A stretch of 64,000 bases of DNA from Devosia sp. SL43 (GCF_021729885.1 NZ_CP063401.1:1054001-1118000), one strand, 5' to 3'; counted from the stretch's first letter, positions 7,550 through 17,299 are shown. Translations and numbers: made by a program. The notes: a model not told the origin generated them from the letters alone.

Positions 7550-10500
7550 ATGGCGAAGAACCCGACCCCCACGAACGATCCCGCCGCGCTGGCCTTTTCA
7601 GCGGTCGAAGACGCCCTCAAGGAATCGGTATTCAGCCTCGACAGCACGCCGCCGCAGCAGGCACCGGAAAAGAAGCCGATGCCCGCGGCAGCAGCCAATG
7701 CGCGCAGCGAGCGCCTGCGTGCGGCCGACAAGATCGCCCAGCAGGCCGGCGCCGTCGCCAATGACGATCGCTTCCCGACCTCCAAAATTCTCTACAATCT
7801 GCAGAACCGCTCCTCGTCCGCGCCGACCTGGATCGCGCTGGTGCTGTCGATCATCTGGCTGGGCGTGTCTGGCGCTGGCGCCTGGCTGCGCTATGGCCCA
7901 CAGCTGAGCAATTTTGGCACGTTCGTCGCCACCATCGACTTTATTGGCCTGGTGGCCATCATGTTCCTGCCGGTGCTCGGCTTCTTTGCCGTGGCGACCC
8001 TGTTCCGCCGCGCCCAGGATCTGCGCAACGCTGCCTCCTCGATCACCCAGGCCGCCATTCGCCTGGCTGAGCCGGAAGTCACCGCCGCCGACAAGGTTGC
8101 TTCGGTGGGCCAGGCCGTGCGCCGCGAAGTCAATGCGCTGGGCGATGGTCTGGAGCGCGCACTGTCGCGCGCTGGCGAGCTCGAGGTGATGATCCACAAT
8201 GAGGTCACCGCGCTCGAACGCACCTATTCGGATAATGAATCGCGCATGCGCGCGCTGATCGCCGAACTGGCCAGCCAGCGCGAAAGCGTGCTGACCAATA
8301 CCGAGCGTGTACGCGAGGCCATCACCGAGAGCCATACCGGCCTCGTCTTCGATCTCGACATGATCAGCCAGCGCATTGCCGGCACCATCGTCGAAAGCGG
8401 CGGCAACCTCACCCGCGCCCTCGAAACGGCCGGCAACACGCTGACCAACAGCTTTGGCGAGCGCACCGAAGGCTTCGTGTCGCTGGTCGACAACCGCACC
8501 ACCGACTTCATCTCGGCGCTCGATACCAGCGCCAACCGCCTGGCTTTGACCTTCGAGGATCAGACCTCGACCATGGCCAGCGCCATCGACAGCCGCGCCG
8601 CCGAGCTCAATGCTGGCGTCGACAGCCGCATCTCTGCCCTGGCAGCGGCCCTCGACGGTCGTGCCGACCAGATCGGCGCCGCCATCGATCAGCGTACCCA
8701 GGCGATCGAGGAGCGGACGCTTGCGTTCACCGCCTCGTTCGAGGATCGCACCAGCAACATTGCCGGCCTGATCGAATCTGGCGCCGACCGCCTGACCGCC
8801 AACCTGGACGAGCGTACGCTGGCCCTGCAGACGCTGCTGACCGATGGCGGCCAGGCGCTGCTGGAGCAGCTGCGCGAGCGCGGCCACGAAGTCACCGGCG
8901 GCCTCGACATGATCGGCCAGCGCATTGCCGACGATATCTCGGGCCGCTCGCGCGAAGCCGAAGTGCTGCTGACCGCCCTCACCCGCCAGCTCGACGAGTC
9001 GGTGGCCATCCAGCTCAATGCCATGGACAGCCGCCTGCAGTCGGCTGTCATCGAAATCAACGGCGCGCTCGACGATACGTCGGAGCGGGCCCGCATCACG
9101 CTGGCTTCGGCTGGTCAGGATTCGCTGAGCCAGTTCGATGCCCGCCTGACCGAAATCGCCGGCATCCTCGATACGCGCCTCCATACGCTGGACGGCGTCA
9201 TCGGCGACAAGGGCGACAGCCTGATCGCCCGCCTCGAAGCCCAGGGCACCAATTTTGCCGCCCGCGCCAACGTGCTCGAAATGGCGCTGAACGAAGAATC
9301 CGGCCGTTTCAACGACGTGGTGGCCGAACGCACCCGTGAGATGGGCGAAGTGCTGGGTGCCCGCACCAAGGCAATCACCGAGACCATCACCAACCGCAGC
9401 CGCGAAATCTCGGACTCGCTCGAAGGCCATGCCGGCATCATTGCGGAAGCCCTTGATGGCCGCACCAAGGTGCTCGACGAGGTGCTCAGCTCTCGCACGG
9501 GCGAACTGACAACGGCACTTGAGACCCGTACCGGGGAACTGGCCAGCGCCATCGAAACCCGCGCGCTCGAGCTGGACGAAACGCTCAGCGGCCGCAGCCG
9601 CGACATGAGCGAGTCCATCCGCGTGCGCAGCCAGGAACTGGGCGAGACCCTGTCGGGCGGCACCAGTGCCTTCGACCAGGCTATTTCCGGCCGTACCCAG
9701 CGCCTCGCCGACACGCTGTCGGAAAAGACCAACACGCTGTCGCTCGAACTCGACAGCCGCACCGGCACGCTGGCCAACCAGCTTGATGAGCGCACCACCC
9801 TGCTGGCCAGCCAGCTCGACCAGCGCACCTCGAAGCTGGCCAGCGAGATCGACAGCCGCACCACGACACTGGCGAGCCAGATCGACAACAGCACGGTGGC
9901 CATGACCCAGCGGATCGAGGAGCGTACGTCACTCATCGCCGCCGAGATCAGCGAACGGACCACCGCCCTCACCGGCACACTTGATGGCCGCGCCCAGGAA
10001 CTGCGCTCGGCCCTCGATGGCGGCACCCAGCAGCTGGCCCAGGCCGTGGGCACACGCACCCAGCAGCTGTCGGAGGCCCTTGGCACCCGCACCCAGGCGC
10101 TCAGCGACACGCTGGCCACCCATACCGCCTCGATCGGCGAGACCATCGGTTTGCGTACTGCCGAGCTGGCCGAGACCATTGCCCAGCAGGGCGACGACGC
10201 CCGCAACAAGATCGACGCGTCGCTGCGTGGCGCCACCGACACGATGGGCGAGCGCGTGACCACAATGTCCAAGCTCATCGCCGACAAGGTCGCCGAGCTC
10301 AACACCAATCTGGGCACGGGCCTCGACGGTGCCATTGCCCGCATCAACGATGCCGAGCATGGCGTCACCGCCCGCATCGACGCGGCCAGCACTTCGGTTG
10401 GCGAAAGCGCCCGCAAGGCGGCCGACCTCATCGAGACCGGCGTCAATACCGCCCGCAAGGCGATCACCGACATGGTCGATCAGCGCCTGGGCACCCTGCC

Positions 10501-13081
10501 CGAGGCCATCACCGCCCGCGCCGATATCACGGCCGAGCGCCTGGCCGCGCTCAATGCCTCGATCAACACCTCGATCACCCAATCGATGGCCGATCTCGAA
10601 GCCGGCGCCGACCGTATCGAGGAAACTATCGCTACCCGCATCACGGCGGCGACGCAGAATATATCGAACGACATCACCAACACTGCCAACCGCATGGACG
10701 GCGCTGTGCGCACCGCGCTGGAGCAGATCCGCGTGGCCGCTGGTGATATCGACCAGCTCCTGTCGGTCAAGGCCGTCAACGCGGTCGATACGATCGAGAC
10801 CCGCCTGACCGACATCAACCGCTCGGTCGAGCAGCAGACCAATGCCTTCGCCGCCCTGGTCAGCGAAAAGGCCGACCAGTTGCAGGGCGCGCTGATGAGC
10901 CATGGCAACGTCCTGCGCGACGCGCTGGGCGAGAATGCCAAGGAAGCCGAAGCCATTATGGCGGTTTCGACCTCACGCATCCTCACCGACGTCACCGCTG
11001 CCCTGGGCAAGCTCAACGACAGCAACCTGCTGCTGCAGCGCGTGCTCGACGCCTCGACGGCGAACCTCGCCAATCTCGAAACCAGCGTCGCTCAGCAGAC
11101 GTCGACCTATTCGACCACCATCCGCGAGGCCATCGGCCAGACCGAACAGGCCGGCACCATGGTCAGCCAGCATGTTGGCGCCCTGCAGGCCACGATCCGC
11201 GGCATGGTCGACGAGTTCTCCAGCATCCTGGGCAAGCTCGACAACGAAGCCGCCAGCATGACCAAGGCGTCGACGGCGCTGACCGTCACCAGCGACAATG
11301 CCCTGGAGACCCTCGAAGAGCGCCGCGGCGCCATGGATGCGCTGGCCCAGAGCTTCGCCTCCCGTGCCGACGATATCGATGGCCGCATGCGCATGTTCGC
11401 CCAGTCGATCGCCGACACCGTCAACGATACCGAACGCCGCCTGATCGGCGCCCGCCGCGCCATGGACGAGGCCCTGACGGCCACGACCGGCACCGTGGCG
11501 CAGACGCTCGAAGAGACCACGGCAACAATCACCAGCTCGCTGGCCGCCGCCTCCGGCGAGATCAACGAAACGCTGCGTACGACGTCGACCAACGTGGCCG
11601 ACGCCCTCTATTCGACCAACGAACGCTTCACCACCACGCTCAACAGCAATGTCGCGCAGGTGGACAATGCCGTGCAGCGCGCCGCCGATGCGGCCACCGC
11701 CGCACTCAACCAAACGGCCGGTTCGGTGCGCCTCGCCCTCAGCGACCAGACCAGCCAGGTCAACGACGCGCTGCAGGACAATGCCGGCCGTGTCGCCAAT
11801 GTGCTTGAGAGCACGACCAGTCGCGTCACCAGCGCGCTGGAAGACAATGTCAACAAGGTCAGCGACGTCCTCGCATCGACGGCAGGCAACGTCACCGACG
11901 TGCTTACCACCACCACATCGACTCTCGCCGACACCATCAGCGACAGCTCGAACTCGGTGCGCAACGCCATCGCCGCCAATACCGGGCAGCTCCGCCAGGC
12001 TATCGACCAGACCACCGGCACCTTCCGCCAGGCCCTGGACGAGACCTCGGGCGAAGTCACCGACCGCCTGGGCGAATTCCGTGGTGCCGCCGATGCCGAA
12101 GGCCGCCGCGCCAATGCTGCCCTGCAGCAGGCGCAGCAGCAGATGGTCAGCGAAATGCAGCGCGCGATCGAGGAAGCCACCCAGCGCTTCAACGACACCG
12201 CCCGCGCCATGCGCGAGACGGCCAAGGAAGTGGGCAGCGAGCTCGAAGCCACCCGCGCCGAACTGGCCCGCGGCGTCAACGAACTGCCAGAGGAAACCCG
12301 CGCCAGCGCCGCTGCCATGCGTCGCGTCGTGGCCGAGCAGATCGAGGCACTCAGCGAGCTCAACGCCATCGTGCGCAGCCAGCCCGCCACGCACGATCTC
12401 AACGATCGCCGCCCCCCTGCTCCGCGTGCCCCGCGTCAGGAAGTCCGCAACGACCCACCGGCCTATCAGCCGCCACGCCAGCCTGAGCCGGTCCGCGAAA
12501 CCTATCGCGAGCCTGCCCGCCAAACGCTGGTCGACCCGATCCGCACCATCGAACGCCAGCCTGAGCCGACCTATCAGCCAGAGCCGGTGCGCCAGCCTGA
12601 GCCAGCACGCCAGCCGGAGCCGGTCCGTCAGCCCGTCGCAGCTGCCGCCGAGCCGGCCCAGGCCGACGGCGGCTGGCTGCGCGACGTGCTGCGCAACGCC
12701 ACCGCCAAGCAGCAGAGCGTCCAGCCCGCCGCGCAGTCGCAGCAGGCGGGCCTGTCGGGCTTGACCGAAGAGATCGCCCGCTCGATCGACGATGCGGCTT
12801 TGTCCGATGCCTGGTCCCGCTATCAGGCCGGCGAGTCCAACGTGTTCTCGCGCCGCATCTACACGCTGGCCGGCCAGGGCACCTATGACGACGTGCGGAA
12901 GAAGCTGCAGCGCGACGCCGACTTCGCCCGCACCGCCCAGGCCTATATGAGCGAGTTCGAGCAACTGCTGAAGCGCGCCGCCGCCGGCCCGCGCCCAGCC
13001 GCCGAGACCCGCGAATACCTGCTCAGCGACAAGGGTAAGGTCTATACGACCCTGGCCCATGCGAGTGGTCGACTGAGCTAA
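7550..13081 (+). CDS. Giant membrane-anchored hendecad coiled-coil protein, Growth Pole Ring (GPR)-like
   Basis: Protein of 1843 residues. An N-terminal cytoplasmic stretch of about 90 residues is followed by two membrane segments (about 93-113 and 128-152), then some 1450 residues of almost uninterrupted 11-residue repeats such as LDERTTLLASQ, LDQRTSKLASE, IDSRTTTLASQ. A Pro/Gln/Glu-rich linker with PEPVRQPEP repeats (about 1620-1710) leads to a conserved globular tail of about 105 residues starting near GLTEEIARSIDD. This plan (two N-terminal membrane spans, long apolipoprotein-like repeat rod, C-terminal domain) is that of the Agrobacterium Growth Pole Ring protein, a polar-growth scaffold. 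Orthology is inferred from architecture; no alignment was possible. There is no Cys-rich or enzymatic motif. A strong terminator follows. Confidence 0.85.
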   Translation: MAKNPTPTNDPAALAFSAVEDALKESVFSLDSTPPQQAPEKKPMPAAAANARSERLRAADKIAQQAGAVANDDRFPTSKILYNLQNRSSSAPTWIALVLSIIWLGVSGAGAWLRYGPQLSNFGTFVATIDFIGLVAIMFLPVLGFFAVATLFRRAQDLRNAASSITQAAIRLAEPEVTAADKVASVGQAVRREVNALGDGLERALSRAGELEVMIHNEVTALERTYSDNESRMRALIAELASQRESVLTNTERVREAITESHTGLVFDLDMISQRIAGTIVESGGNLTRALETAGNTLTNSFGERTEGFVSLVDNRTTDFISALDTSANRLALTFEDQTSTMASAIDSRAAELNAGVDSRISALAAALDGRADQIGAAIDQRTQAIEERTLAFTASFEDRTSNIAGLIESGADRLTANLDERTLALQTLLTDGGQALLEQLRERGHEVTGGLDMIGQRIADDISGRSREAEVLLTALTRQLDESVAIQLNAMDSRLQSAVIEINGALDDTSERARITLASAGQDSLSQFDARLTEIAGILDTRLHTLDGVIGDKGDSLIARLEAQGTNFAARANVLEMALNEESGRFNDVVAERTREMGEVLGARTKAITETITNRSREISDSLEGHAGIIAEALDGRTKVLDEVLSSRTGELTTALETRTGELASAIETRALELDETLSGRSRDMSESIRVRSQELGETLSGGTSAFDQAISGRTQRLADTLSEKTNTLSLELDSRTGTLANQLDERTTLLASQLDQRTSKLASEIDSRTTTLASQIDNSTVAMTQRIEERTSLIAAEISERTTALTGTLDGRAQELRSALDGGTQQLAQAVGTRTQQLSEALGTRTQALSDTLATHTASIGETIGLRTAELAETIAQQGDDARNKIDASLRGATDTMGERVTTMSKLIADKVAELNTNLGTGLDGAIARINDAEHGVTARIDAASTSVGESARKAADLIETGVNTARKAITDMVDQRLGTLPEAITARADITAERLAALNASINTSITQSMADLEAGADRIEETIATRITAATQNISNDITNTANRMDGAVRTALEQIRVAAGDIDQLLSVKAVNAVDTIETRLTDINRSVEQQTNAFAALVSEKADQLQGALMSHGNVLRDALGENAKEAEAIMAVSTSRILTDVTAALGKLNDSNLLLQRVLDASTANLANLETSVAQQTSTYSTTIREAIGQTEQAGTMVSQHVGALQATIRGMVDEFSSILGKLDNEAASMTKASTALTVTSDNALETLEERRGAMDALAQSFASRADDIDGRMRMFAQSIADTVNDTERRLIGARRAMDEALTATTGTVAQTLEETTATITSSLAAASGEINETLRTTSTNVADALYSTNERFTTTLNSNVAQVDNAVQRAADAATAALNQTAGSVRLALSDQTSQVNDALQDNAGRVANVLESTTSRVTSALEDNVNKVSDVLASTAGNVTDVLTTTTSTLADTISDSSNSVRNAIAANTGQLRQAIDQTTGTFRQALDETSGEVTDRLGEFRGAADAEGRRANAALQQAQQQMVSEMQRAIEEATQRFNDTARAMRETAKEVGSELEATRAELARGVNELPEETRASAAAMRRVVAEQIEALSELNAIVRSQPATHDLNDRRPPAPRAPRQEVRNDPPAYQPPRQPEPVRETYREPARQTLVDPIRTIERQPEPTYQPEPVRQPEPARQPEPVRQPVAAAAEPAQADGGWLRDVLRNATAKQQSVQPAAQSQQAGLSGLTEEIARSIDDAALSDAWSRYQAGESNVFSRRIYTLAGQGTYDDVRKKLQRDADFARTAQAYMSEFEQLLKRAAAGPRPAAETREYLLSDKGKVYTTLAHASGRLS

Positions 13082-13101
13082 GGCTTACGTGTTGAATTGA
13101 G

Positions 13102-13135
13102 AACGGCCCCGGGAAACCGGGGCCGTTTCTGTTTG
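13102..13135 (+). terminator. Rho-independent terminator after the giant coiled-coil gene
   Basis: An 11-bp GC-rich stem (AACGGCCCCGG / CCGGGGCCGTT) with a GAAA loop, 20 bases after the stop codon, followed by TTCTGTTT. Confidence 0.9.
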
Positions 13136-13154
13136 GGAGACCTCGTGACACGCG

Positions 13155-13270
13155 TCGTAGTTCGAGGCTCGCGAAGGGCTCGCACCTCACCATGAGGCTA
13201 CTGGAATACTGCGCTAAGAGTAGCCTTCATGGTGAGGTGCGCTTCTTCAGCGCCTCGAACCACGAGGGCG
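13155..13270. repeat. Dispersed intergenic palindrome, copy 2
   Basis: Second copy of the palindrome at 3231-3352: arms at 13158-13200 and 13221-13270 share TTCGAGGCTCGCGAAG and the closing GCGCCTCGAACCACGAGGGC with copy 1, while the loop differs. It lies between two convergent genes, just after a terminator. Confidence 0.8.
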
Positions 13271-13275
13271 TGGCA

Positions 13276-13683
13276 CTAGCCCCGCAGTGCCCGTTTGCCA
13301 CCGACCAGCACGCGATACTCCGGCCGCTCCACGAACTGCGTTAGCGTCCACACCACCGGATGCCCAACCGATTTGCTGAGATGCAGCGCCCTGCTTTCGC
13401 CGGCATAGACCGCCACATGCGCGCCAAACGACTCGCCGTCGCGGCTGAACAGCAGCAAGTCCAGTGGCTCGAATTCACTGACGCGATGCGTCAGTTCGGC
13501 ATCGCCCCATAACTCGCTGGAGTACCAGGGCGGCAGCGCTATCCCGAACTGCGCCAGCACGGTATAGGCATAGCGCTGGCAGTTGGAGCCGTGGCTGAGA
13601 TCGTGGTCACCATCGGGCACACGCGCGCCGTCATAGCACACGGTGCGGAACTGCGGCGGCAGGCGATCGAGCAGGTCGAGCAT
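13276..13683 (-). CDS. NlpC/P60-like cysteine hydrolase (small)
   Basis: Protein of 135 residues. A candidate catalytic cysteine is C35 in HGSNCQRYAY, and GAHVAVYAG (H89) matches the histidine motif of the NlpC/P60 papain-like fold that cleaves cell-wall peptides or related amides. There is no signal peptide, so the protein would be cytoplasmic or exported by another route. It begins three bases after the stop of the MFS gene upstream and is probably the last gene of that operon. A peptidoglycan-recycling role fits but is not shown. Confidence 0.65.
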   Translation of the reverse strand: MLDLLDRLPPQFRTVCYDGARVPDGDHDLSHGSNCQRYAYTVLAQFGIALPPWYSSELWGDAELTHRVSEFEPLDLLLFSRDGESFGAHVAVYAGESRALHLSKSVGHPVVWTLTQFVERPEYRVLVGGKRALRG

Positions 13684-13686
13684 GCT

Positions 13687-14889
13687 TCACCCCGTGGGAA
13701 TGGCGTCTTCCTTGGGCTGCATCATCCTCAGCGACAGCCAGATGCACAAGGCGCCGATCGCCGCCGCCAGCGAGGCGAAGAGATAGGCATGGGCGCCATA
13801 GACGCCGATCAGCCAGCCGAAGCCAATCAGCGCAATCACCGACATCACCTGTTGCAGCACCGTGAACAGGCTCTGCGTCTCGGCCGCGATGTTCTCGCTC
13901 GTCCAGTTGGCGATGAAATGCACGCAGCCCAGATAGCCCAGCGCGAAGGTGACGCCATGCGTCAGTTGCAGCAGTACCAGCACCCACACTGCCGGCGAGA
14001 AGGCCATGGCGGCCCAGCGCAGCACCGAGACCATGGCAGAGATCAGGATCATCTGGCGGGCCGATACCCTGCCGCCGAAGCGCTTCCAGATAAACATCAT
14101 GCCCGCCTCGGCCGCGGCAGCCAGCGCGATCAACGGACCGATCACATCCTCAGAAATGCCCTGCTCCTTCCACAGCAGCGAGGCGAAGGCATTGAGGATG
14201 ATATGGGTGCCGAAGATGATGGCAAAGCCGATGAGCGGCAGGGCAAACCACGGTTTGGTAACGACTTCCAGCAGCTTGCGCGGCGCCGGCCGGATAGCAG
14301 CCACTGTGGCTTGCGTCGCCGGCGCGCGAAAGGCCGGCAGTTGCAGTGCCACAGCCGCCCGCAGCAGCGCCAGGCCGACAAACAGCGGCACAAAGACGTC
14401 GGAGCCGAACCAGACGACGAGAAAACCGGTGAAGCCGTTGAACAGCATGAAACCCACCGTGCCCCAGGCACGGATGGTCCCGAAATCGGTGCCGTTCCGG
14501 CGCGTCAGGCGCATGGTGGCCGCATCGAGAACCGGCCCCACAGCTCCAGTGGGCAAGCTGGCCAAGGTCCAGAACAACAGGATGCCCCAGAACTCGTTGA
14601 CGAAGAACAGGCCGATCGGGACGATGCCGCCGATCAGCGCGCCAATGACGATGACCTGCCGCCAGTCGCTGGCTTTGTCGGCGATGCGGCCGATGATCAG
14701 GTTGAGCGCCAGGATCGCAAAGACCGGCACGGCGTTGATCAGGCCAATCTGCTCGGTCGGGATCCCCTTCTCGCTCAGCCAGATCGGCAGGAACATCACC
14801 GCGGCGCCCGGCCCCATGAAATAGGTGAAGTAGAACGCCGTCGTCCGCAATTCGGGCGTCAGGCGCTGGGCAGCCTCGGGCGGAGACAT
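13687..14889 (-). CDS. MFS transporter, MFS_1-like (HcaT/PPP-type), copy B
   Basis: Integral membrane protein of 400 residues with about twelve hydrophobic spans. The N-terminal FMGPGAAVMFLPIWLSEKG and the loop RLTRRNGTDFGTIRAWGTVG are characteristic of the MFS_1-like group that includes the 3-phenylpropionate permease HcaT and nucleoside symporters. The substrate cannot be assigned. The same loop, RMTRRNGTDFGAVRAWATVG, occurs in the adjacent paralogue at 14985-16181, so the pair arose by tandem duplication and then diverged considerably. The gap to the upstream copy is 95 bp. Confidence 0.87.
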   Translation of the reverse strand: MSPPEAAQRLTPELRTTAFYFTYFMGPGAAVMFLPIWLSEKGIPTEQIGLINAVPVFAILALNLIIGRIADKASDWRQVIVIGALIGGIVPIGLFFVNEFWGILLFWTLASLPTGAVGPVLDAATMRLTRRNGTDFGTIRAWGTVGFMLFNGFTGFLVVWFGSDVFVPLFVGLALLRAAVALQLPAFRAPATQATVAAIRPAPRKLLEVVTKPWFALPLIGFAIIFGTHIILNAFASLLWKEQGISEDVIGPLIALAAAAEAGMMFIWKRFGGRVSARQMILISAMVSVLRWAAMAFSPAVWVLVLLQLTHGVTFALGYLGCVHFIANWTSENIAAETQSLFTVLQQVMSVIALIGFGWLIGVYGAHAYLFASLAAAIGALCIWLSLRMMQPKEDAIPTG

Positions 14890-14984
14890 GGTGCAATGAA
14901 CTCGGGGTTTGGCCCGCTCAAGGCTGGCCGGAAAATCATGGGATGATTAGTATGCGACCAGCCATATCGATTTCATTGGGCCAG

Positions 14985-16181
14985 TCAACGGGCTTCCTTG
15001 GGCGGACGAATGCGCAGCGAGACGAGCACGCAGACTATGGCGGCCAGCGCCGTCACCGTCGAATAGAAGAAGGCGTAGCTGCCAAAATGCTCCACCAGCA
15101 CACCGAACACGATCAGCGCCGCCATGGCTGCGCCCATGTTGAGCATATTGGCAAAGCCCTGAGCCTCGGCGGCATTGGCTTCGTTGGTCCAATTGGCAAT
15201 GAAATGGACTACGCCGAAATAGCCGATGCCAAAGCTGAAGGCATGCAGCATCTGGGTGAAGAACAGCACCTCGACCGGCGGATTGAACGCCATGATGGTG
15301 AAGCGCAGCAGCCCGGCCATGGCGCAGACCAGGATCATGTTGCGCGCCGTAACGCGACCGCCGAAGCGGCGCCACGCGAACATCAGGATCGCCTCGCCCG
15401 TCGCCGCTATCCCCAACAACGGCCCCAGGAAATAACTGGGCACGCCATTCTCATGCCAGAGCAGCGCGGCGAACCCGCCGATCAGCGCATTGCTGGAATT
15501 GACCAGCGCGAAGGCGACAAGCGGCAGGACGAACCAGAGCTGCAGGGAATCGCGCAGGCGGCTTGTCGGCGCCGGCCCTTCCGCCGTGGCATTGGCCAGC
15601 GTCGGCTTGATCGATGGTGCCCGGAAGCGCGGCAGGACATAGGCCAGCGCCGCACGGATCACCGCCGTCACCACATAGAGCGTGACGAAAGCCGCCGAGC
15701 CGAACACGTTGAGCAGCAGACCCAGGCCAGCGGCGGCAAAGATATAGCCGACGGTCGCCCAGGCGCGCACCGCGCCGAAGTCGGTGCCGTTGCGCCGCGT
15801 CATGCGGACCGTCGCCGCATCGATGACCGGGGCGACCAGCCCGTTGGTGGTGGCACAGAGCGCCCAGATCAGCAGGATGCCCCAGAATTCGGAGACAAAA
15901 TACAACGGTAGCGGCGCGAGGGCCGACAGCAGCGAAATGACGATCAGCGCCGAGCGCCAGTCATCGGCCCGGTCGGCAATACGGCCCACCACGATGTTGA
16001 GAAGGAGCAGGCAGAGGGTCGGCAGGGCATTGATCATGCCGATCTGGTCAGCCGGCAGGCCATGCTCGCTGAGCCAAATGCCCAGGAACACCGACGCCAC
16101 ACCGCCGGGCACATAGACCATGAATTGATAAATGGAAGCGCGCAGCTCGGGCGTATCCCAGCGCGACAATACCGATGGCAT
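14985..16181 (-). CDS. MFS transporter, MFS_1-like (HcaT/PPP-type), copy A
   Basis: Integral membrane protein of 398 residues, paralogue of the next gene downstream. It shares the Arg-rich cytoplasmic loop MTRRNGTDFGAVRAW and the motif VHFIANWT near the C-terminal half. The reading frame is open 27 codons beyond the chosen start, but ATG 16181, with GGAG upstream and the conserved MPSVLSRWDTPELR beginning, is preferred. Transported substrate unknown. It follows the glycosyltransferase gene on the same strand after about 90 bp, so a larger operon is possible. Confidence 0.86.
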   Translation of the reverse strand: MPSVLSRWDTPELRASIYQFMVYVPGGVASVFLGIWLSEHGLPADQIGMINALPTLCLLLLNIVVGRIADRADDWRSALIVISLLSALAPLPLYFVSEFWGILLIWALCATTNGLVAPVIDAATVRMTRRNGTDFGAVRAWATVGYIFAAAGLGLLLNVFGSAAFVTLYVVTAVIRAALAYVLPRFRAPSIKPTLANATAEGPAPTSRLRDSLQLWFVLPLVAFALVNSSNALIGGFAALLWHENGVPSYFLGPLLGIAATGEAILMFAWRRFGGRVTARNMILVCAMAGLLRFTIMAFNPPVEVLFFTQMLHAFSFGIGYFGVVHFIANWTNEANAAEAQGFANMLNMGAAMAALIVFGVLVEHFGSYAFFYSTVTALAAIVCVLVSLRIRPPKEAR

Positions 16182-16270
16182 GAAAAGGTCTTCTCCGGGC
16201 AAATCAGCGCCCGACGACCTACCTGCCTCCGCTTGCACGACAACGCAAGGCCGGAATTGCAACGTTACTG

Positions 16271-17299
16271 TTAAGCGGTTGCAGCGAGGCGGCGGTGCAA
16301 CGGCTCGAGCTGCGAACGGAGCTGTTCGGCACTCGCGGCCCAGGTGAATTTCTCGCCATGCGCACGGGCATCGTCGCGGCTGAGGGTCAGCGCGCGGGCG
16401 ACGGCAACGTTGAGATCGTCATGCAGCGCGCCGGCTTTGCGATCGCTGAGCACATCGCGTGGACCCGTAACCGGATAGGCGGCGACAGGCGTGCCGGACG
16501 ACAGGGCCTCGGTGATGACATTGCCGAATGTATCGGTGCGACTGGGGAAGACCAGCACATCGGCGCTGCGATAGAGCTCGCCCAGTTCCTCGCCATGGCG
16601 GTAGCCGAGGAACACTGCCTCCGGGTGCTCGCGCATCAACCGGGCACAATCGGGGCCGTCGCCGACCACGATCTTGGTGCCCGCAACCTTGAGGTTCAGG
16701 AAGGCCTCGATATTCTTCTCGGCGGCGACACGGCCGACATGCAGCAGGTGCGGCCCGGGCAGGTCGTGAAACCGCGTCTTGGGACCGGGGCGGAAACGGC
16801 CACCATCGACGCCGCGGCTCCACAGGCCCAGCCGCTGGAAACCACGCGCTACCAGCTCGTCGCGCAACGATGGCGTCGGCACCAGCGTGCGGGCCGCCGC
16901 CGAGTGGAACCAGCGCAGATAGCCGTAGCTCCAATCCTGCGGCACCGGCACGCGCATGGCGACATATTCGGGGAAACGCGTGTGAAAGCTGGTGGTGAAA
17001 CCCAGCCGGCGATCAATGCAATATTGCCGGGCCAATAGGCCGAGCGGGCCTTCGGTGGCGATATGGATGTGATCGGGGGCTACGGCACTGATCTGACGCG
17101 ACACGGCGCCCAGGCTGGCCAGCGAGATGCGGATTTCCGGATAGCTGGGCACCGGCAGCGTCCAGAACCGCTCGGGGGTCAGATACTGCACATCCATGCC
17201 GGTATCGGCTAGCGCCTTACCGACACTCTCGAGCGTACGGACGACGCCATTGATCTGCGGACGCCAGGCATCAGTAACAATGAGCAGACGGGAGGACAT
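16271..17299 (-). CDS. GT4 family glycosyltransferase (MgtA/SqdX-like)
   Basis: Protein of 342 residues starting MSSRLLIVTDAWRPQINGVV, the typical opening of the GT4 subgroup containing MgtA and SqdX-like enzymes. The nucleotide-sugar site contains PSRTDTFGNVITEALSSG. HTRFPEYV near residue 110 matches the acceptor region of lipid glycosyltransferases. It probably moves a hexose or uronic acid from a nucleotide sugar to diacylglycerol or another lipid on the inner face of the membrane; donor and acceptor are not determined. The frame is open 62 codons further upstream but that part looks non-coding. Its neighbour, an LpxH-like phosphoesterase, is commonly paired with it in alphaproteobacteria. 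Confidence 0.85.
   Translation of the reverse strand: MSSRLLIVTDAWRPQINGVVRTLESVGKALADTGMDVQYLTPERFWTLPVPSYPEIRISLASLGAVSRQISAVAPDHIHIATEGPLGLLARQYCIDRRLGFTTSFHTRFPEYVAMRVPVPQDWSYGYLRWFHSAAARTLVPTPSLRDELVARGFQRLGLWSRGVDGGRFRPGPKTRFHDLPGPHLLHVGRVAAEKNIEAFLNLKVAGTKIVVGDGPDCARLMREHPEAVFLGYRHGEELGELYRSADVLVFPSRTDTFGNVITEALSSGTPVAAYPVTGPRDVLSDRKAGALHDDLNVAVARALTLSRDDARAHGEKFTWAASAEQLRSQLEPLHRRLAATA

Noticed and set aside
9700..10100. Repetitive DNA inside the giant gene considered as a tandem repeat or CRISPR-like array
   Set aside because: The period (33 bp) follows the 11-residue protein repeat; the bases diverge between units and there are no spacers.
10973..13060. 695-codon minus-strand open frame antisense to the giant coiled-coil gene
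   Set aside because: It is Gly/Leu/Val-rich because of the repeat codons on the other strand; the sense strand has the membrane spans, repeat pattern and tail.
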